Part shown: positions 1 through 7,772 of the stretch, piece by piece
Layout of the letters: every line of letters begins with the position of its first letter
Numbering within the stretch: position 1 is the first letter of the stretch
Source: Allobosea sp. Tri-44
GTDB lineage: Bacteria > Pseudomonadota > Alphaproteobacteria > Rhizobiales > Beijerinckiaceae
Length of the DNA: 64,000 nucleotides
Reading direction: 5' to 3'
Assembly (NCBI RefSeq): GCF_004123845.1
Contig: NZ_NBDP01000053.1
Coordinates: 124,001 to 188,000 of the forward strand
The notes under the pieces: model-generated
Seen by the model: only the letters and a program-made list of their open reading frames with translations
Database searches by the model: none
What the model was told of the DNA's origin: nothing
Translations under genes and position numbers: made by a program

Positions 1-402
1 GCTCGCAACACGATCGGCAACGCCATCGAGACGCGGCGCTGGGTCCGTCGCCACAATTTCCGCTCGCTGCTGGTGGTGACCTCGAACTACCACATGCCGC
101 GCACGCTGCTCGAACTCGAGCACGCGATGCCCGGCGTGCGCTTCGTGCCGCATCCGGTGGTGACCGATCAGGTCGACGTCGCCGGCTGGTGGCGCGACTG
201 GCACGCGATCCGCCTGCTGGTCCCCGAATACCTCAAATATCTCGTCGCCGGCGTGCGCAGCAAGCTCGAGACCGACCCCGAGACCTCGCGCCTCTCCGTG
301 ATCATCGGCGGCCGCAAGCCGGTCTCGCCCAAGCCCGGCGACCAGATCGGCCCCGAGCACGACAAGCGCTCGCGGGCGGGGTCGCCGGCTCGCGGAGCCT
401 GA
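1..402 (+). CDS. YdcF-like DUF218 protein, C-terminal part (5' end outside window)
   Basis: The reading frame is open from base 1 and ends at TGA 400-402. The visible 133 residues include the typical DUF218 segment LLVVTSNYHMPR followed by an LEL helix, known in YdcF/SanA-type envelope proteins. The last 30 or so residues are polar and charged and probably a disordered tail. In related alphaproteobacteria this gene lies between ftsX and plsC, and plsC is indeed next, 53 bases downstream. The family is linked to the cell envelope but its exact reaction is not settled. The start and any membrane segments lie upstream of the window. Confidence 0.8.
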   Translation, partial: ARNTIGNAIETRRWVRRHNFRSLLVVTSNYHMPRTLLELEHAMPGVRFVPHPVVTDQVDVAGWWRDWHAIRLLVPEYLKYLVAGVRSKLETDPETSRLSVIIGGRKPVSPKPGDQIGPEHDKRSRAGSPARGA

Positions 403-455
403 CCCGATGCAAGACGGCTCTTGACGCATTCCAGCTGTCGGGGTTCTTGCGGATC

Positions 456-1238
456 ATGCTGCTGATCCGCTCGCTCCTCTTCAACGTCGCCTTCTACCTG
501 AACCTCGCATTCTGGCTGCTCGCAGCCATGCTGACGATGGTGCTGCCGCCGCGCTTCCTGCTGAGGATCGCGCAGCTCTGGGGGCAGAGCTCGATCTGGC
601 TGATGCGGGTGATCGTCGGCACGCGCTGCGAGATCGTTGGAATCGAGAACATTCCGCCGGGCGGCATCATCATGGCCGCCAAGCACCAGTCGACCTGGGA
701 AACCTTCGCGCTGGTGACGGTGTTCCGTAATCCCGTCTACATCCTCAAGCGCGAACTGACCTGGCTGCCCTTCTTCGGCTGGTGCCTGATCAAATTGAGG
801 ATGATCCCGGTCGATCGCGGGGCGCGCAGCCGGGCGCTGCAGGAGGTGACGCGGCGGGCCAAGATCGAACTCGGCCAGAACGGCCGCCAGCTGATGATCT
901 TTCCGGAAGGCACGCGCCGCCCTGCAGGGGCCGAGCCGGCCTACAAATATGGTGTCACCCATCTCTACACCGAACTCGGCGTGCCTTGCGTGCCTGTCGC
1001 GCTCAATGCCGGCCTGTTTTGGCCGCGTCGCAGCCTGATCAAGCGGCCCGGCACGATCCGCGTCGAGATATTGCCGGCGATTCCACCTGGCTTGGCCAAA
1101 ATGGAATTTCACACCCTGCTGCAGGAGCAGATTGAGACCGCGAGCAATCGCCTCCTCGCAGACGGGCTGGCCGAACTCGAGCGGCTCGGCGTGCCTGCTC
1201 CTGTCAGCATACGGCAGGAGCCGCAACCTCAAGCCTGA
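456..1238 (+). CDS. plsC: 1-acyl-sn-glycerol-3-phosphate acyltransferase (PlsC family)
   Basis: 260 residues. It would acylate lysophosphatidic acid to phosphatidic acid in phospholipid synthesis at the inner membrane. An N-terminal hydrophobic segment (residues 2-30) is followed by the acyltransferase block HQSTWE at 77-82 (the HX4D motif, with Glu for Asp) and FPEGTR at 149-154. The ATG at 456 is preferred because the longer frame upstream has no hydrophobic or family-like sequence and runs through ydcF. The proximity to ydcF suggests one transcript. Confidence in the family is high; substrate preference is inferred. Confidence 0.9.
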   Translation: MLLIRSLLFNVAFYLNLAFWLLAAMLTMVLPPRFLLRIAQLWGQSSIWLMRVIVGTRCEIVGIENIPPGGIIMAAKHQSTWETFALVTVFRNPVYILKRELTWLPFFGWCLIKLRMIPVDRGARSRALQEVTRRAKIELGQNGRQLMIFPEGTRRPAGAEPAYKYGVTHLYTELGVPCVPVALNAGLFWPRRSLIKRPGTIRVEILPAIPPGLAKMEFHTLLQEQIETASNRLLADGLAELERLGVPAPVSIRQEPQPQA

Positions 1239-1262
1239 TCGGCCTTGACAATGGACCGCGCT

Positions 1263-1294
1263 GTTCCGATTTTGTTCTAGAACAAAGGAGGAAC
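1263..1294 (+). promoter_or_regulatory. Double LexA-type SOS box, arranged as one large palindrome
   Basis: GTTC at 1263-1266 and 1274-1277 are separated by exactly 7 bases, which is the alphaproteobacterial LexA box (GTTC-N7-GTTC). GAAC at 1280-1283 and 1291-1294, again with 7 bases between, is the same box in the opposite orientation. The two boxes are mirror images around the central TA (1278-1279), and the core TTTGTTCTAGAACAAA is a perfect 16-base palindrome. The second box overlaps the ribosome binding site of the gene that starts at 1298. Confidence 0.65.
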
Positions 1295-1297
1295 GAT

Positions 1298-1783
1298 ATG
1301 GCTGCTCTCGCCCGAGCCCGGTTCCCATTCGATCGCAACCGGTCGACCGACAAGATGCCGCGCCAGCTCAACCTGCTGGAGGCGCTGCAACCTGCAAAGG
1401 TGGAGCGGATAGTTTCGCCATTCGGCGACGATGAGGTCGTGCCGGGGCAGGTGCGGGAGATGCCGCTGCGCGCGACCGCCCATCTCGCCGAGCGCCGTTT
1501 CACCGCCTGGCGCGGCCGCTCGGGCCGGCGCTATGTCGCCTCGGTCTTCGCTGTCCAGGATGGGCATGCGCTCGGCTTCAGCGATGTGGTGCTGCTGGCG
1601 GTCTCGCCTGATCGCAAGATCGTCGCTGCGCGCGACAGCGGGCCTTTCGGCATCGATGCGGCGTTGACGCGCTGGCGCGATGCCGTCGCCATGGCCGGCG
1701 CCAGCGAGATCCATGTCCATCTGCTCGCCGAGGACAGTGCCAGCCGCCGGGCCGCATTGCTCGACCTGATGCCCGAGGCGTGA
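1298..1783 (+). CDS. Hypothetical protein, predicted SOS-regulated
   Basis: 161 residues, start ATG 1298 with a strong AAAGGAGG ribosome binding site 6 bases upstream. I do not recognise the family. Residues 20-60 are basic and proline-containing (from MPRQLNLLEAL); residues 65-120 look like a compact beta-rich domain (GRRYVASVFAV, then SDVVLLAVSPD); the C-terminal third is alpha-helical. No signal peptide or membrane segment. The only clue to function is the double LexA-type box directly upstream, which suggests induction by DNA damage. It is flanked by plsC and a convergent ChaC-type gene and is probably monocistronic. Confidence 0.75.
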   Translation: MAALARARFPFDRNRSTDKMPRQLNLLEALQPAKVERIVSPFGDDEVVPGQVREMPLRATAHLAERRFTAWRGRSGRRYVASVFAVQDGHALGFSDVVLLAVSPDRKIVAARDSGPFGIDAALTRWRDAVAMAGASEIHVHLLAEDSASRRAALLDLMPEA

Positions 1784-1802
1784 GCGCTCAGATCGGCGCT
1801 GG

Positions 1803-2357
1803 CTACGTGGCCCTGTCGAGTTCGGCCACGAGATGGGCGAGCAGCGGGTCATGGATGCCCATTTCATGAAGGTGCTCGTGGGTGCGCCGGACATAGTCCG
1901 GGTTCTCGCCCGAGACGCCCTTGCCCTGACGGACCAGCGCCAGCACCGCTGCCTCCGGCAGGCGCCCGGCATATTGCTGATGCGCGCGGTCGGCGATGTA
2001 AGTGATGGCATTGAGACGCCTGCCGTCGTCGAGCCGTAAAGCGAGCCGGCGTTCGAGGTAGACTGAGGTCGCCTGCTCGCGGGCGCGCAGATAGTCGATC
2101 GTCTCTTCGGCCTGTTCGGCGGGAACGCGGAAGGCGACGCCACGGCAGATGCCGCCGCGGTCGAGGCCAAGCACCAGCCCCGGCACCTCGGGCGTGCCGC
2201 GATGGACATGCGAATAGATGCAAAGCGCACGGTGGTAGCCATGCAGGCGCGCGCCCGCGCGCTCGGCGAAGGGGAAGCCCGGGCGCCAGATCAGCGAGCC
2301 GTAGCCGAACACCCAGAGATCTTCCGGCGGAAGCGGCGCCGTCATCCCGTTCCTCAT
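1803..2357 (-). CDS. ChaC-like gamma-glutamylcyclotransferase
   Basis: 184 residues. The family cleaves gamma-glutamyl groups, in ChaC proteins specifically those of glutathione, releasing 5-oxoproline and Cys-Gly in the cytosol. The nucleotide-like fold signature VFGYGSLIW is at 16-24 and the catalytic Glu is probably E94 in the segment YLRAREQ, as in ChaC. RGVAFRV and ITYIAD are also family-typical. ATG 2357 and an internal ATG at 2345 (residue 5) are both possible starts. Convergent with the SOS-box gene; 20 bases separate the stops. Confidence 0.88.
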   Translation of the reverse strand: MRNGMTAPLPPEDLWVFGYGSLIWRPGFPFAERAGARLHGYHRALCIYSHVHRGTPEVPGLVLGLDRGGICRGVAFRVPAEQAEETIDYLRAREQATSVYLERRLALRLDDGRRLNAITYIADRAHQQYAGRLPEAAVLALVRQGKGVSGENPDYVRRTHEHLHEMGIHDPLLAHLVAELDRAT

Positions 2358-2470
2358 AATTTAGCCTGCTTGCCTCGCCAGAGAGGGCCTTCGCGATCCC
2401 TTGCTGGCGACCTCCGCCAACGCTGGCGCGTTGCGGCCCCGGTCGCTATCAACCTGCCGAGGTTTTCGCA

Positions 2471-3544
2471 ATGGAGCGCCAGCGCATGTCAGATATCACG
2501 CCCGTGCGCCGGCACAGCCGCTTCTGGCTCTATGCGCCCTTCGTGCTGCTGGCGCTGCTCGCGGCCGGCTGGTCGGGCATCTGGGGCTTCGCGCGCAGCA
2601 AGGTCGACCAGGAACTCGATGCCGGCATCGCCCGCGAGGCCCGCGCCGGACGCAACTGGACCTGCCGGGATCGCAATGTCGGCGGCTATCCCTTCCGCAT
2701 CGAGGTGCGCTGCGCCAGCCTGACGCTGACCTCCTCGCGCTGGGGCGATGAGGTCAAGGTCGATGCCGGCCAGGCGGTGGCGGTCGCGCAGGTCTGGACG
2801 CCCGGCCACATCATCCTGCAGATGACCGGGCCGATGCTGGCCAACCTGCCGCAGGGGCGGAAAGCCGCCCTCGACTGGAAGGGGCTCGCCGCCAGCCTGC
2901 ATCTCAGCGGGCTTGCCTTCGAGCGCTTCTCGCTGGTGCTCGGCGAACCGGTGCTCACCGTCACCGAAGCCGGACAGGCTGCCGCCGAGACCTGGCGAGC
3001 GACCGCGGCGGAAGCGCATCTGCGCCCCAATCCGCAACGCTTCACCAATGAAGGTACGGTCGATCTCGCCGTCAACGCCAAGGGCGGCGTGCTGCCGGCG
3101 CTGGAGGCGCTGATCGGCAACGGTCAGCTCGCCGATCTCGACCTGCAGGCTAGCCTGTCACGGGCGCCGGCTTTCCGGCGCGGCTTCAACCCCGATGCGC
3201 TCGAAGCCTGGAGGACCGCCGGCGGCGGGCTCGACGTGACCAAGCTTGCGCTGACCAAGGGCCCGACACGGCTGGAAGCGACGGGCCGGATCGGGCTCGA
3301 CGAGGCGCACCGGCCGGCCGGCCAGGTCTCGGCCGCGGTCGCCGGCGTCGACCGCATCGCCGGCATCAAGGTCGGCGGCCTGACCGCGGGCCTGGGCGCA
3401 CTGTTCGGCGGGCGCGGTGGCGACAGCGCGCAAAACAATGCGGCGGCAGGGCTTGCGCCGCTGCCGCCGATCGTCCTGCGCGATGGCAGGGTCTTCCTCG
3501 GGCCGCTCAGGCTGCCCTTGCAGCCGCTGCTACCACTCTACTGA
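2471..3544 (+). CDS. DUF2125 domain protein, membrane-anchored
   Basis: 357 residues. A short basic N-terminus is followed by one membrane segment (about 19-36, FWLYAPFVLLALLAAGW), then a large periplasmic beta-rich domain. The segment WTCRDRNVGGYPF near residue 63 is the signature of DUF2125, a family of unknown function frequent in Rhizobiales and structurally reminiscent of envelope lipid-transfer proteins, though that is only inference. A second ATG at 2486 (residue 6) is equally plausible as the start. The C-terminal part is rich in Gly/Ala and low-complexity. Confidence 0.8.
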   Translation: MERQRMSDITPVRRHSRFWLYAPFVLLALLAAGWSGIWGFARSKVDQELDAGIAREARAGRNWTCRDRNVGGYPFRIEVRCASLTLTSSRWGDEVKVDAGQAVAVAQVWTPGHIILQMTGPMLANLPQGRKAALDWKGLAASLHLSGLAFERFSLVLGEPVLTVTEAGQAAAETWRATAAEAHLRPNPQRFTNEGTVDLAVNAKGGVLPALEALIGNGQLADLDLQASLSRAPAFRRGFNPDALEAWRTAGGGLDVTKLALTKGPTRLEATGRIGLDEAHRPAGQVSAAVAGVDRIAGIKVGGLTAGLGALFGGRGGDSAQNNAAAGLAPLPPIVLRDGRVFLGPLRLPLQPLLPLY

Positions 3545-3554
3545 TAGAGCCGGA

Positions 3555-3784
3555 TCCGATCAGATTGGTTCAATCTGATCGGTGAATCCGTCTCTCACTT
3601 AAGTTTAGAGACCGTTTTTCTGATTAGCTTGCGCCGCAAGCTAATCAGAACGGGCTCTAGAGCCGGATGATTTCAGATGGAATCGCAAGGCGCTTCCATC
3701 TGAAATCTGAATCCGTCTCTCATCAAAGAGTTAGAGCAGGATTCTTGCGAAAAACCGGTTCCCACTTTTTCGCATCCTGCTCTA
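3555..3784. repeat. Cluster of four palindromic intergenic elements
   Basis: Four consecutive inverted repeats fill the gap between the convergent DUF2125 gene and rpoH: 3556-3582 (12-base arms, loop GTT), 3618-3650 (15-base arms around GCC), 3669-3707 (14-base arms) and 3732-3784 (11-base arms TAGAGCAGGAT, with an inner GCGAAAAA/TTTTTCGC stem). The last arm covers the TAG stop of rpoH. Short direct repeats (GAGCCGGAT at 3547 and 3660; GAATCCGTCTCTCA at 3584 and 3709) separate the units. Such palindromes are common in Rhizobiales and may end both transcripts. Confidence 0.85.
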
Positions 3785-4678
3785 GGCTGCGGGCAGGGCG
3801 GCCCGCGGTGCCTCGATCTTCACCAGCGCCTTCTTGACCGCGTCCTGCACCTTCTCGAAGGCGCGGACCTCGATCTGGCGGACGCGCTCACGCGAGACGC
3901 CGAACTCCTCGGAGAGCTCCTCCAGAGTGATCGGATCTTCGGCAAGGCGGCGCGCCTCGAAGATGCGGCGCTCGCGATCGTTCAGCACGCCAAGCGCCTC
4001 GCGCAGCGCCAGATGGCGGTTGTCGCTCTCTTCGGAATCGGCGAGGCGGCGCTCCTGGCTTTCGCTGTCGTCGACCAGCCAGTCCTGCCACTCGCCTTCG
4101 CCGTCCTCGCGCAGCGGCGTGTTCAGCGAGGCGTCGCCACCGAGGCGGCGGTTCATGTCGATCACGTCCTGCTCGTTGACGCCGAGCTTGGTCGCGATGG
4201 TCTTGACCTGGTCGGGCTTGAGATCGCCCTCGCCAAGCGCCGAGATCTTGCTCTTCGCCTTGCGCAGGTTGAAGAACAGCTTCTTCTGGTTGGCGGTGGT
4301 GCCCATCTTCACCAGCGACCAGGAACGCAGGATGTATTCCTGGATCGAGGCCTTGATCCACCACATCGCATAGGTCGCGAGCCTGAAGCCCTTGTCGGGC
4401 TCGAAGCGCTTGACCGCCTGCATCAGGCCGACATTGCCTTCCGATACGACTTCGCCCATCGGCAGCCCGTAGCCGCGATAGCCCATGGCGATCTTGGCGA
4501 CGAGGCGCAAATGCGAGGTCACGAGCCTATGGGCCGCGTCGCGGTCGCCATGCTCGCGCCAGCTCTTGGCCAGCATGAATTCCTCGTTCGGTTCCAACAT
4601 CGGGAACCGACGGATCTCGTCCAGGTAACGTGAAAGTCCGCCCTCTGCGGACATGACGGGCAACGACGCAATCGCCAT
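3782..4678 (-). CDS. rpoH: RNA polymerase sigma-32 factor, heat shock
   Basis: 298 residues from MAIASLPVMSAEG. It directs RNA polymerase to heat-shock promoters. Region 2 contains GYRGYGLPMGEVVSEGNVGL and ATYAMWWIKASIQEYI; the RpoH box QKKLFFNLRKAK follows; region 4 has the helix-turn-helix EELSEEFGVSRERVRQIE. I use ATG 4678 rather than the in-frame ATG at 4735 because an AAGGAG site lies 6 bases upstream of 4678 and the extra 19 residues are not family-like. Many Rhizobiales carry more than one rpoH. The gene order rluD then rpoH on the same strand is conserved in alphaproteobacteria. Confidence 0.95.
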   Translation of the reverse strand: MAIASLPVMSAEGGLSRYLDEIRRFPMLEPNEEFMLAKSWREHGDRDAAHRLVTSHLRLVAKIAMGYRGYGLPMGEVVSEGNVGLMQAVKRFEPDKGFRLATYAMWWIKASIQEYILRSWSLVKMGTTANQKKLFFNLRKAKSKISALGEGDLKPDQVKTIATKLGVNEQDVIDMNRRLGGDASLNTPLREDGEGEWQDWLVDDSESQERRLADSEESDNRHLALREALGVLNDRERRIFEARRLAEDPITLEELSEEFGVSRERVRQIEVRAFEKVQDAVKKALVKIEAPRAALPAA

Positions 4679-4836
4679 GCTCGTTCTCCTTTTCCGGCCC
4701 CCGCTCTGCGGCGAGCCAACCACCCGATGTTCCATCGGGCAGGATCATCCGATGTGCTGCCTAGGCGACGACTCCCGTCCAGTTGCCTGCTGCACACCCC
4801 AAGCGGCGCCCCTTTAGCCATCCGCTTTCGCAGCGC

Positions 4837-4842
4837 AGTATA
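4837..4842 (-). promoter_or_regulatory. Possible -10 element for rpoH
   Basis: On the minus strand TATACT occurs about 160 bases before the rpoH start, in the 209-base gap after rluD. A matching -35 is not convincing (CTTTCC at 17-base spacing). A sigma-32 type promoter for autoregulation was looked for and not found with any certainty. Confidence 0.25.
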
Positions 4843-4887
4843 GACGATGCAAGGGTGGCGGAAAGTGGGCAGCGCAGCAAAAATCCG

Positions 4888-5922
4888 TCACAGGATCGAG
4901 AGCTCGGCTTGCAAACGTGCAAAGTCTGCCGGCGGTTCCGACTCGAAGCGCAATTCCTCGCGAGTGACCGGATGCTCAAAACCGAGCAGGCGCGCGTGCA
5001 GCGCCTGGCGGCCGAGATCGGCGAGCGCGGCCTGGGCTTTCTCCGGCAGGCGGCTCGCCTTGGTCATGAAACCGGAGCCGTAGAGCTGGTCGCCGAGCAG
5101 CGGGTGGCCGATATGGCTCATATGGACGCGGATCTGGTGGGTGCGGCCGGTCTCGAGCTGACATTCGACCAGGCTCGCCAGCGCCTCGATCTCCTCATGG
5201 CCGCGCAGCAGAGGCGGGTAGCGTTCGATCAGCTCGATATGGGTGATCGCCTCGCGACCGCGGCCTTCGCCGACCACCATCATCTTTTCGCGATTGCGGT
5301 TGGAGCGCTCGATCGGGGCATCGATCGTGCCGGTCTGCCGGCGGGGCGAACCCCAGACCAGAGCGAGATAGGCCCGTTCCAGCGGCCCGGTGCGGCCATG
5401 GTCGGCGAACTGCTTGGCAAGGCCGCGATGGGCCTTGTCGTTCTTGGCGACCACGAGCAGGCCGCTGGTGTCTTTGTCGAGCCGGTGGACGATGCCCGGC
5501 CGGCGCACGCCGCCGATGCCCGAAAGGCTCTCGCCGCAATGAGCGATCAGCGCGTTGACCAGCGTGCCATCTTCGTGGCCGCCGGCGGGATGGACGACGA
5601 GCCCGGCCGGCTTGTCGATCACGATTAGGTGCTCGTCCTCGAAGACGACGGTGAGCGGGATGTCCTGGCCGACCGGCGCGGCGGGCTTGGCCTCCGGCAT
5701 GACGAGGCAGAGACGCTGGCCGGCGACAACCTTGCGGCTGCCATCGACGACGACCGCGCCGTCGACACTGACGCCGCCCTCCTTGATCACCTGCTGCAGG
5801 CGGGCGCGCGAGACCTCGCCGCCGAGCAAAGCGAGGGCCTTGTCGAGGCGCAGGCCCGCCTGTTCCGGCTCGATGACGAGCTCGGTGGCGGATTGTGGGG
5901 AGGTGGTTTCGGGTGTGGTCAT
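4888..5922 (-). CDS. rluD: 23S rRNA pseudouridine synthase, RluD family
   Basis: 344 residues from MTTPETT. Converts uridines in 23S rRNA (positions 1911/1915/1917 in E. coli) to pseudouridine. An S4-like N-terminal RNA-binding domain (GLRLDKALALL, then SRARLQQVIKEGGVSVDG) precedes the catalytic domain with HRLDKDTSGLLVVAK, whose Asp (about residue 149) is the nucleophile, and ETGRTHQIRVHM and HPLLGD motifs. The frame extends upstream to 5961 but ATG 5922 fits the family better. It precedes rpoH on the same strand. Confidence 0.92.
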   Translation of the reverse strand: MTTPETTSPQSATELVIEPEQAGLRLDKALALLGGEVSRARLQQVIKEGGVSVDGAVVVDGSRKVVAGQRLCLVMPEAKPAAPVGQDIPLTVVFEDEHLIVIDKPAGLVVHPAGGHEDGTLVNALIAHCGESLSGIGGVRRPGIVHRLDKDTSGLLVVAKNDKAHRGLAKQFADHGRTGPLERAYLALVWGSPRRQTGTIDAPIERSNRNREKMMVVGEGRGREAITHIELIERYPPLLRGHEEIEALASLVECQLETGRTHQIRVHMSHIGHPLLGDQLYGSGFMTKASRLPEKAQAALADLGRQALHARLLGFEHPVTREELRFESEPPADFARLQAELSIL

Positions 5923-5970
5923 GGGCCGTCTATAGGCGTGCGGGGAAAAAATCGCACCCAAAGATCACGC

Positions 5971-6077
5971 GTCATGCTCGGGCTTGCCCCGAGCATCTCA
6001 GGCCGGAGGCGACTCCAACCGGAGCCTTCTCGTCACGAGATTCTCGGCTCTCCGCTGCGCTGCAGCCGAGAATGACG
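5971..6077. repeat. Two-hairpin intergenic repeat (family 1, copy A)
   Basis: First palindrome: ATGCTCGGG (5974-5982) with CCCGAGCAT (5988-5996). Second palindrome: ATTCTCGGCT (6040-6049) with AGCCGAGAAT (6064-6073). The whole unit begins with GTCATGCTCGGG and ends with CGAGAATGACG. An inverted copy with the same internal segments (TCTCAGGCCGG, CTCGTCACGAGA) lies at 47513-47621. Located downstream of the hemY-like gene and upstream of rluD. Confidence 0.85.
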
Positions 6078-6089
6078 CGCGCTGCGGCG

Positions 6090-7757
6090 TCAGCTGAAGA
6101 TCCGGAAGCGGCCCTTGGCCTCGCCCGGGGCCTGCTGTTCCGGGCCGGGATCGTCGGGCGCATGCGCGACCGGGAAGACGACCGGGGCGGGCTTGGCCTG
6201 CTGGGACGCCGGCTTCGTCGTCACCGGTGAGATTTCGACGACAGGCTCGGCAGGGGGCGGAGCTGGCGCGACGGGCGGTTCCGCTTTGGTCTCGGTCCTG
6301 GGCTCCGGCTTCGCCTCGGCCTTCGGCTGCTCGATCGTCACGGGCGGGGCAAGCCCGGCCGGGGCCGGCACCGTCACGGCTTCCGCGACCTCGGCCTTGC
6401 CTTCCAGCAATGGCGCCGAGGGTTCGTCGAGATCGGCGATGACGTCGTCGTTGAGATGGGCGCCCTGGCTGCCGAGCGTCGCCGGCGGCACGGTCCAGAC
6501 GAAGGCATCGAGCCGGCCGGAGATCGGCGAGACCGGCAGCCATTGATCGGAGACGAGGCCATCGGCGACCCAGGCGGCGTCACGCGGGGCGCGGGTGGCG
6601 CGCCCCAGCCATTCGCGAACACGGCCGGTGGCGCCATGCTCGGCCTCTTCCAACTCGGCCATCAGCAGGCAGGCGCGGACCGAGGCGCCGCCGGCGAGCA
6701 GCGGCTTCAGCGTGTAACGGGCGCGGGCGAAGTCCTGGGCGTGAATGGCGGCGCCGGCAAGGGCCAGCACGCCTTCGGGATCAGCCGGTCGCAGCTTGGT
6801 CAGTGTCTCGGCGCGAGCAAGGCGGTCGCGGGCGCTATCGCCGGGGCGGACGTCGAGATAGGCGCTGGCGACGTCGGGATGCGAGACCTGCTTCCAGGCG
6901 GCTTCTAGCAGCCGTGCGGCCTTCTTGATGTCGCCGCGTTCCGACAGCATCCGGCCGGCCAGGGCGGCGGCGGGGGTGAGACCCGGCGCGAGTTTGACTG
7001 CTTCGAGCGCGGCGGCGAGAGCCTTTTCGGGCTCGCGATCCTTGGCGTCGAGCGCCTCGGCCGCGAGCAGGACAGCGCGCTGGCGCTTGGCCTCACCCTT
7101 GTCGGCGAGGCGCAGCGCGGCCCGGCGCTCGACCGCGGTGCGAGCCGCCTGCCAGTCGCCGGCGGCGGTATGGAAGTCGAGCAGGGCATCATTGGCCCAG
7201 GCAAGCGAGGGCGAACGGCGCACCGCATCGTCGGCAAAGGCGCGGGCCGCCGTCATGTCGCCGCGCCGGCGCGCCTCGACGAAGAGGCCGCGCAGGCCGA
7301 GCACGCGCGTTTCCGGCTTGTCGAGCATCGCCTTGAAGGCGGCCTCGGCCTGGCCGCGATCGCCGGAGAGCTGGGCCGACTGCGCTTCGAGCAGCAAGGT
7401 CAGCGGCTCATTGGCTACGAATTTGCGGGCATCGACGGCATGGCGTCCGGCGGCAATGGGATCGCCCGCGCCGATCGCGACCATGCCGCGCGAGATCGCC
7501 TCGAAGCCGCGTGCCCGGCGCCGGGCACGCGAGGCGAAGCCGAAGGCGGAGGGCAGGCCGAAGACGAAGCGCATGATCGCCCAGGCGACCAGCGTGAGAA
7601 AGGCGAGCACGACGACGCCGATTGCGGCGATCGCGACGCTGGTCTCGATGCGGTAGCCCTGCCAGAGGACCGAGACTTCGCCCGGCCGATCGGCGAGCCA
7701 GACTGCGCCTACGGCGACGAGCGCGATGATGAAGAGATAGACCAGTACGCGAACCAT
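6090..7757 (-). CDS. hemY: HemY-like membrane protein with tetratricopeptide-type helices
   Basis: 555 residues. Two membrane segments (about 3-21 and 40-65) match the HemY N-terminal domain, followed by a long alanine-rich helical region with TPR-like repeats (about 80-400, e.g. GRHAVDARKFVANEPL, AAGDWQAARTAVERR) and a proline/glutamate-rich tail with many PAP/EPK motifs. This is the HemY of the hem operons (not protoporphyrinogen oxidase); its role in late heme synthesis or assembly is poorly defined. It directly follows the hemD/Mic60 gene with 15 bases between, so the hem genes are probably one operon. Confidence 0.88.
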   Translation of the reverse strand: MVRVLVYLFIIALVAVGAVWLADRPGEVSVLWQGYRIETSVAIAAIGVVVLAFLTLVAWAIMRFVFGLPSAFGFASRARRRARGFEAISRGMVAIGAGDPIAAGRHAVDARKFVANEPLTLLLEAQSAQLSGDRGQAEAAFKAMLDKPETRVLGLRGLFVEARRRGDMTAARAFADDAVRRSPSLAWANDALLDFHTAAGDWQAARTAVERRAALRLADKGEAKRQRAVLLAAEALDAKDREPEKALAAALEAVKLAPGLTPAAALAGRMLSERGDIKKAARLLEAAWKQVSHPDVASAYLDVRPGDSARDRLARAETLTKLRPADPEGVLALAGAAIHAQDFARARYTLKPLLAGGASVRACLLMAELEEAEHGATGRVREWLGRATRAPRDAAWVADGLVSDQWLPVSPISGRLDAFVWTVPPATLGSQGAHLNDDVIADLDEPSAPLLEGKAEVAEAVTVPAPAGLAPPVTIEQPKAEAKPEPRTETKAEPPVAPAPPPAEPVVEISPVTTKPASQQAKPAPVVFPVAHAPDDPGPEQQAPGEAKGRFRIFS

Positions 7758-7772
7758 CGGGATCTATCCTTC

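Noticed and set aside
168..1328. Long minus-strand reading frame opposite plsC
   Set aside because: Low-complexity Arg/His/Gly composition with no motif; a shadow of the plus-strand gene in G+C-rich DNA.
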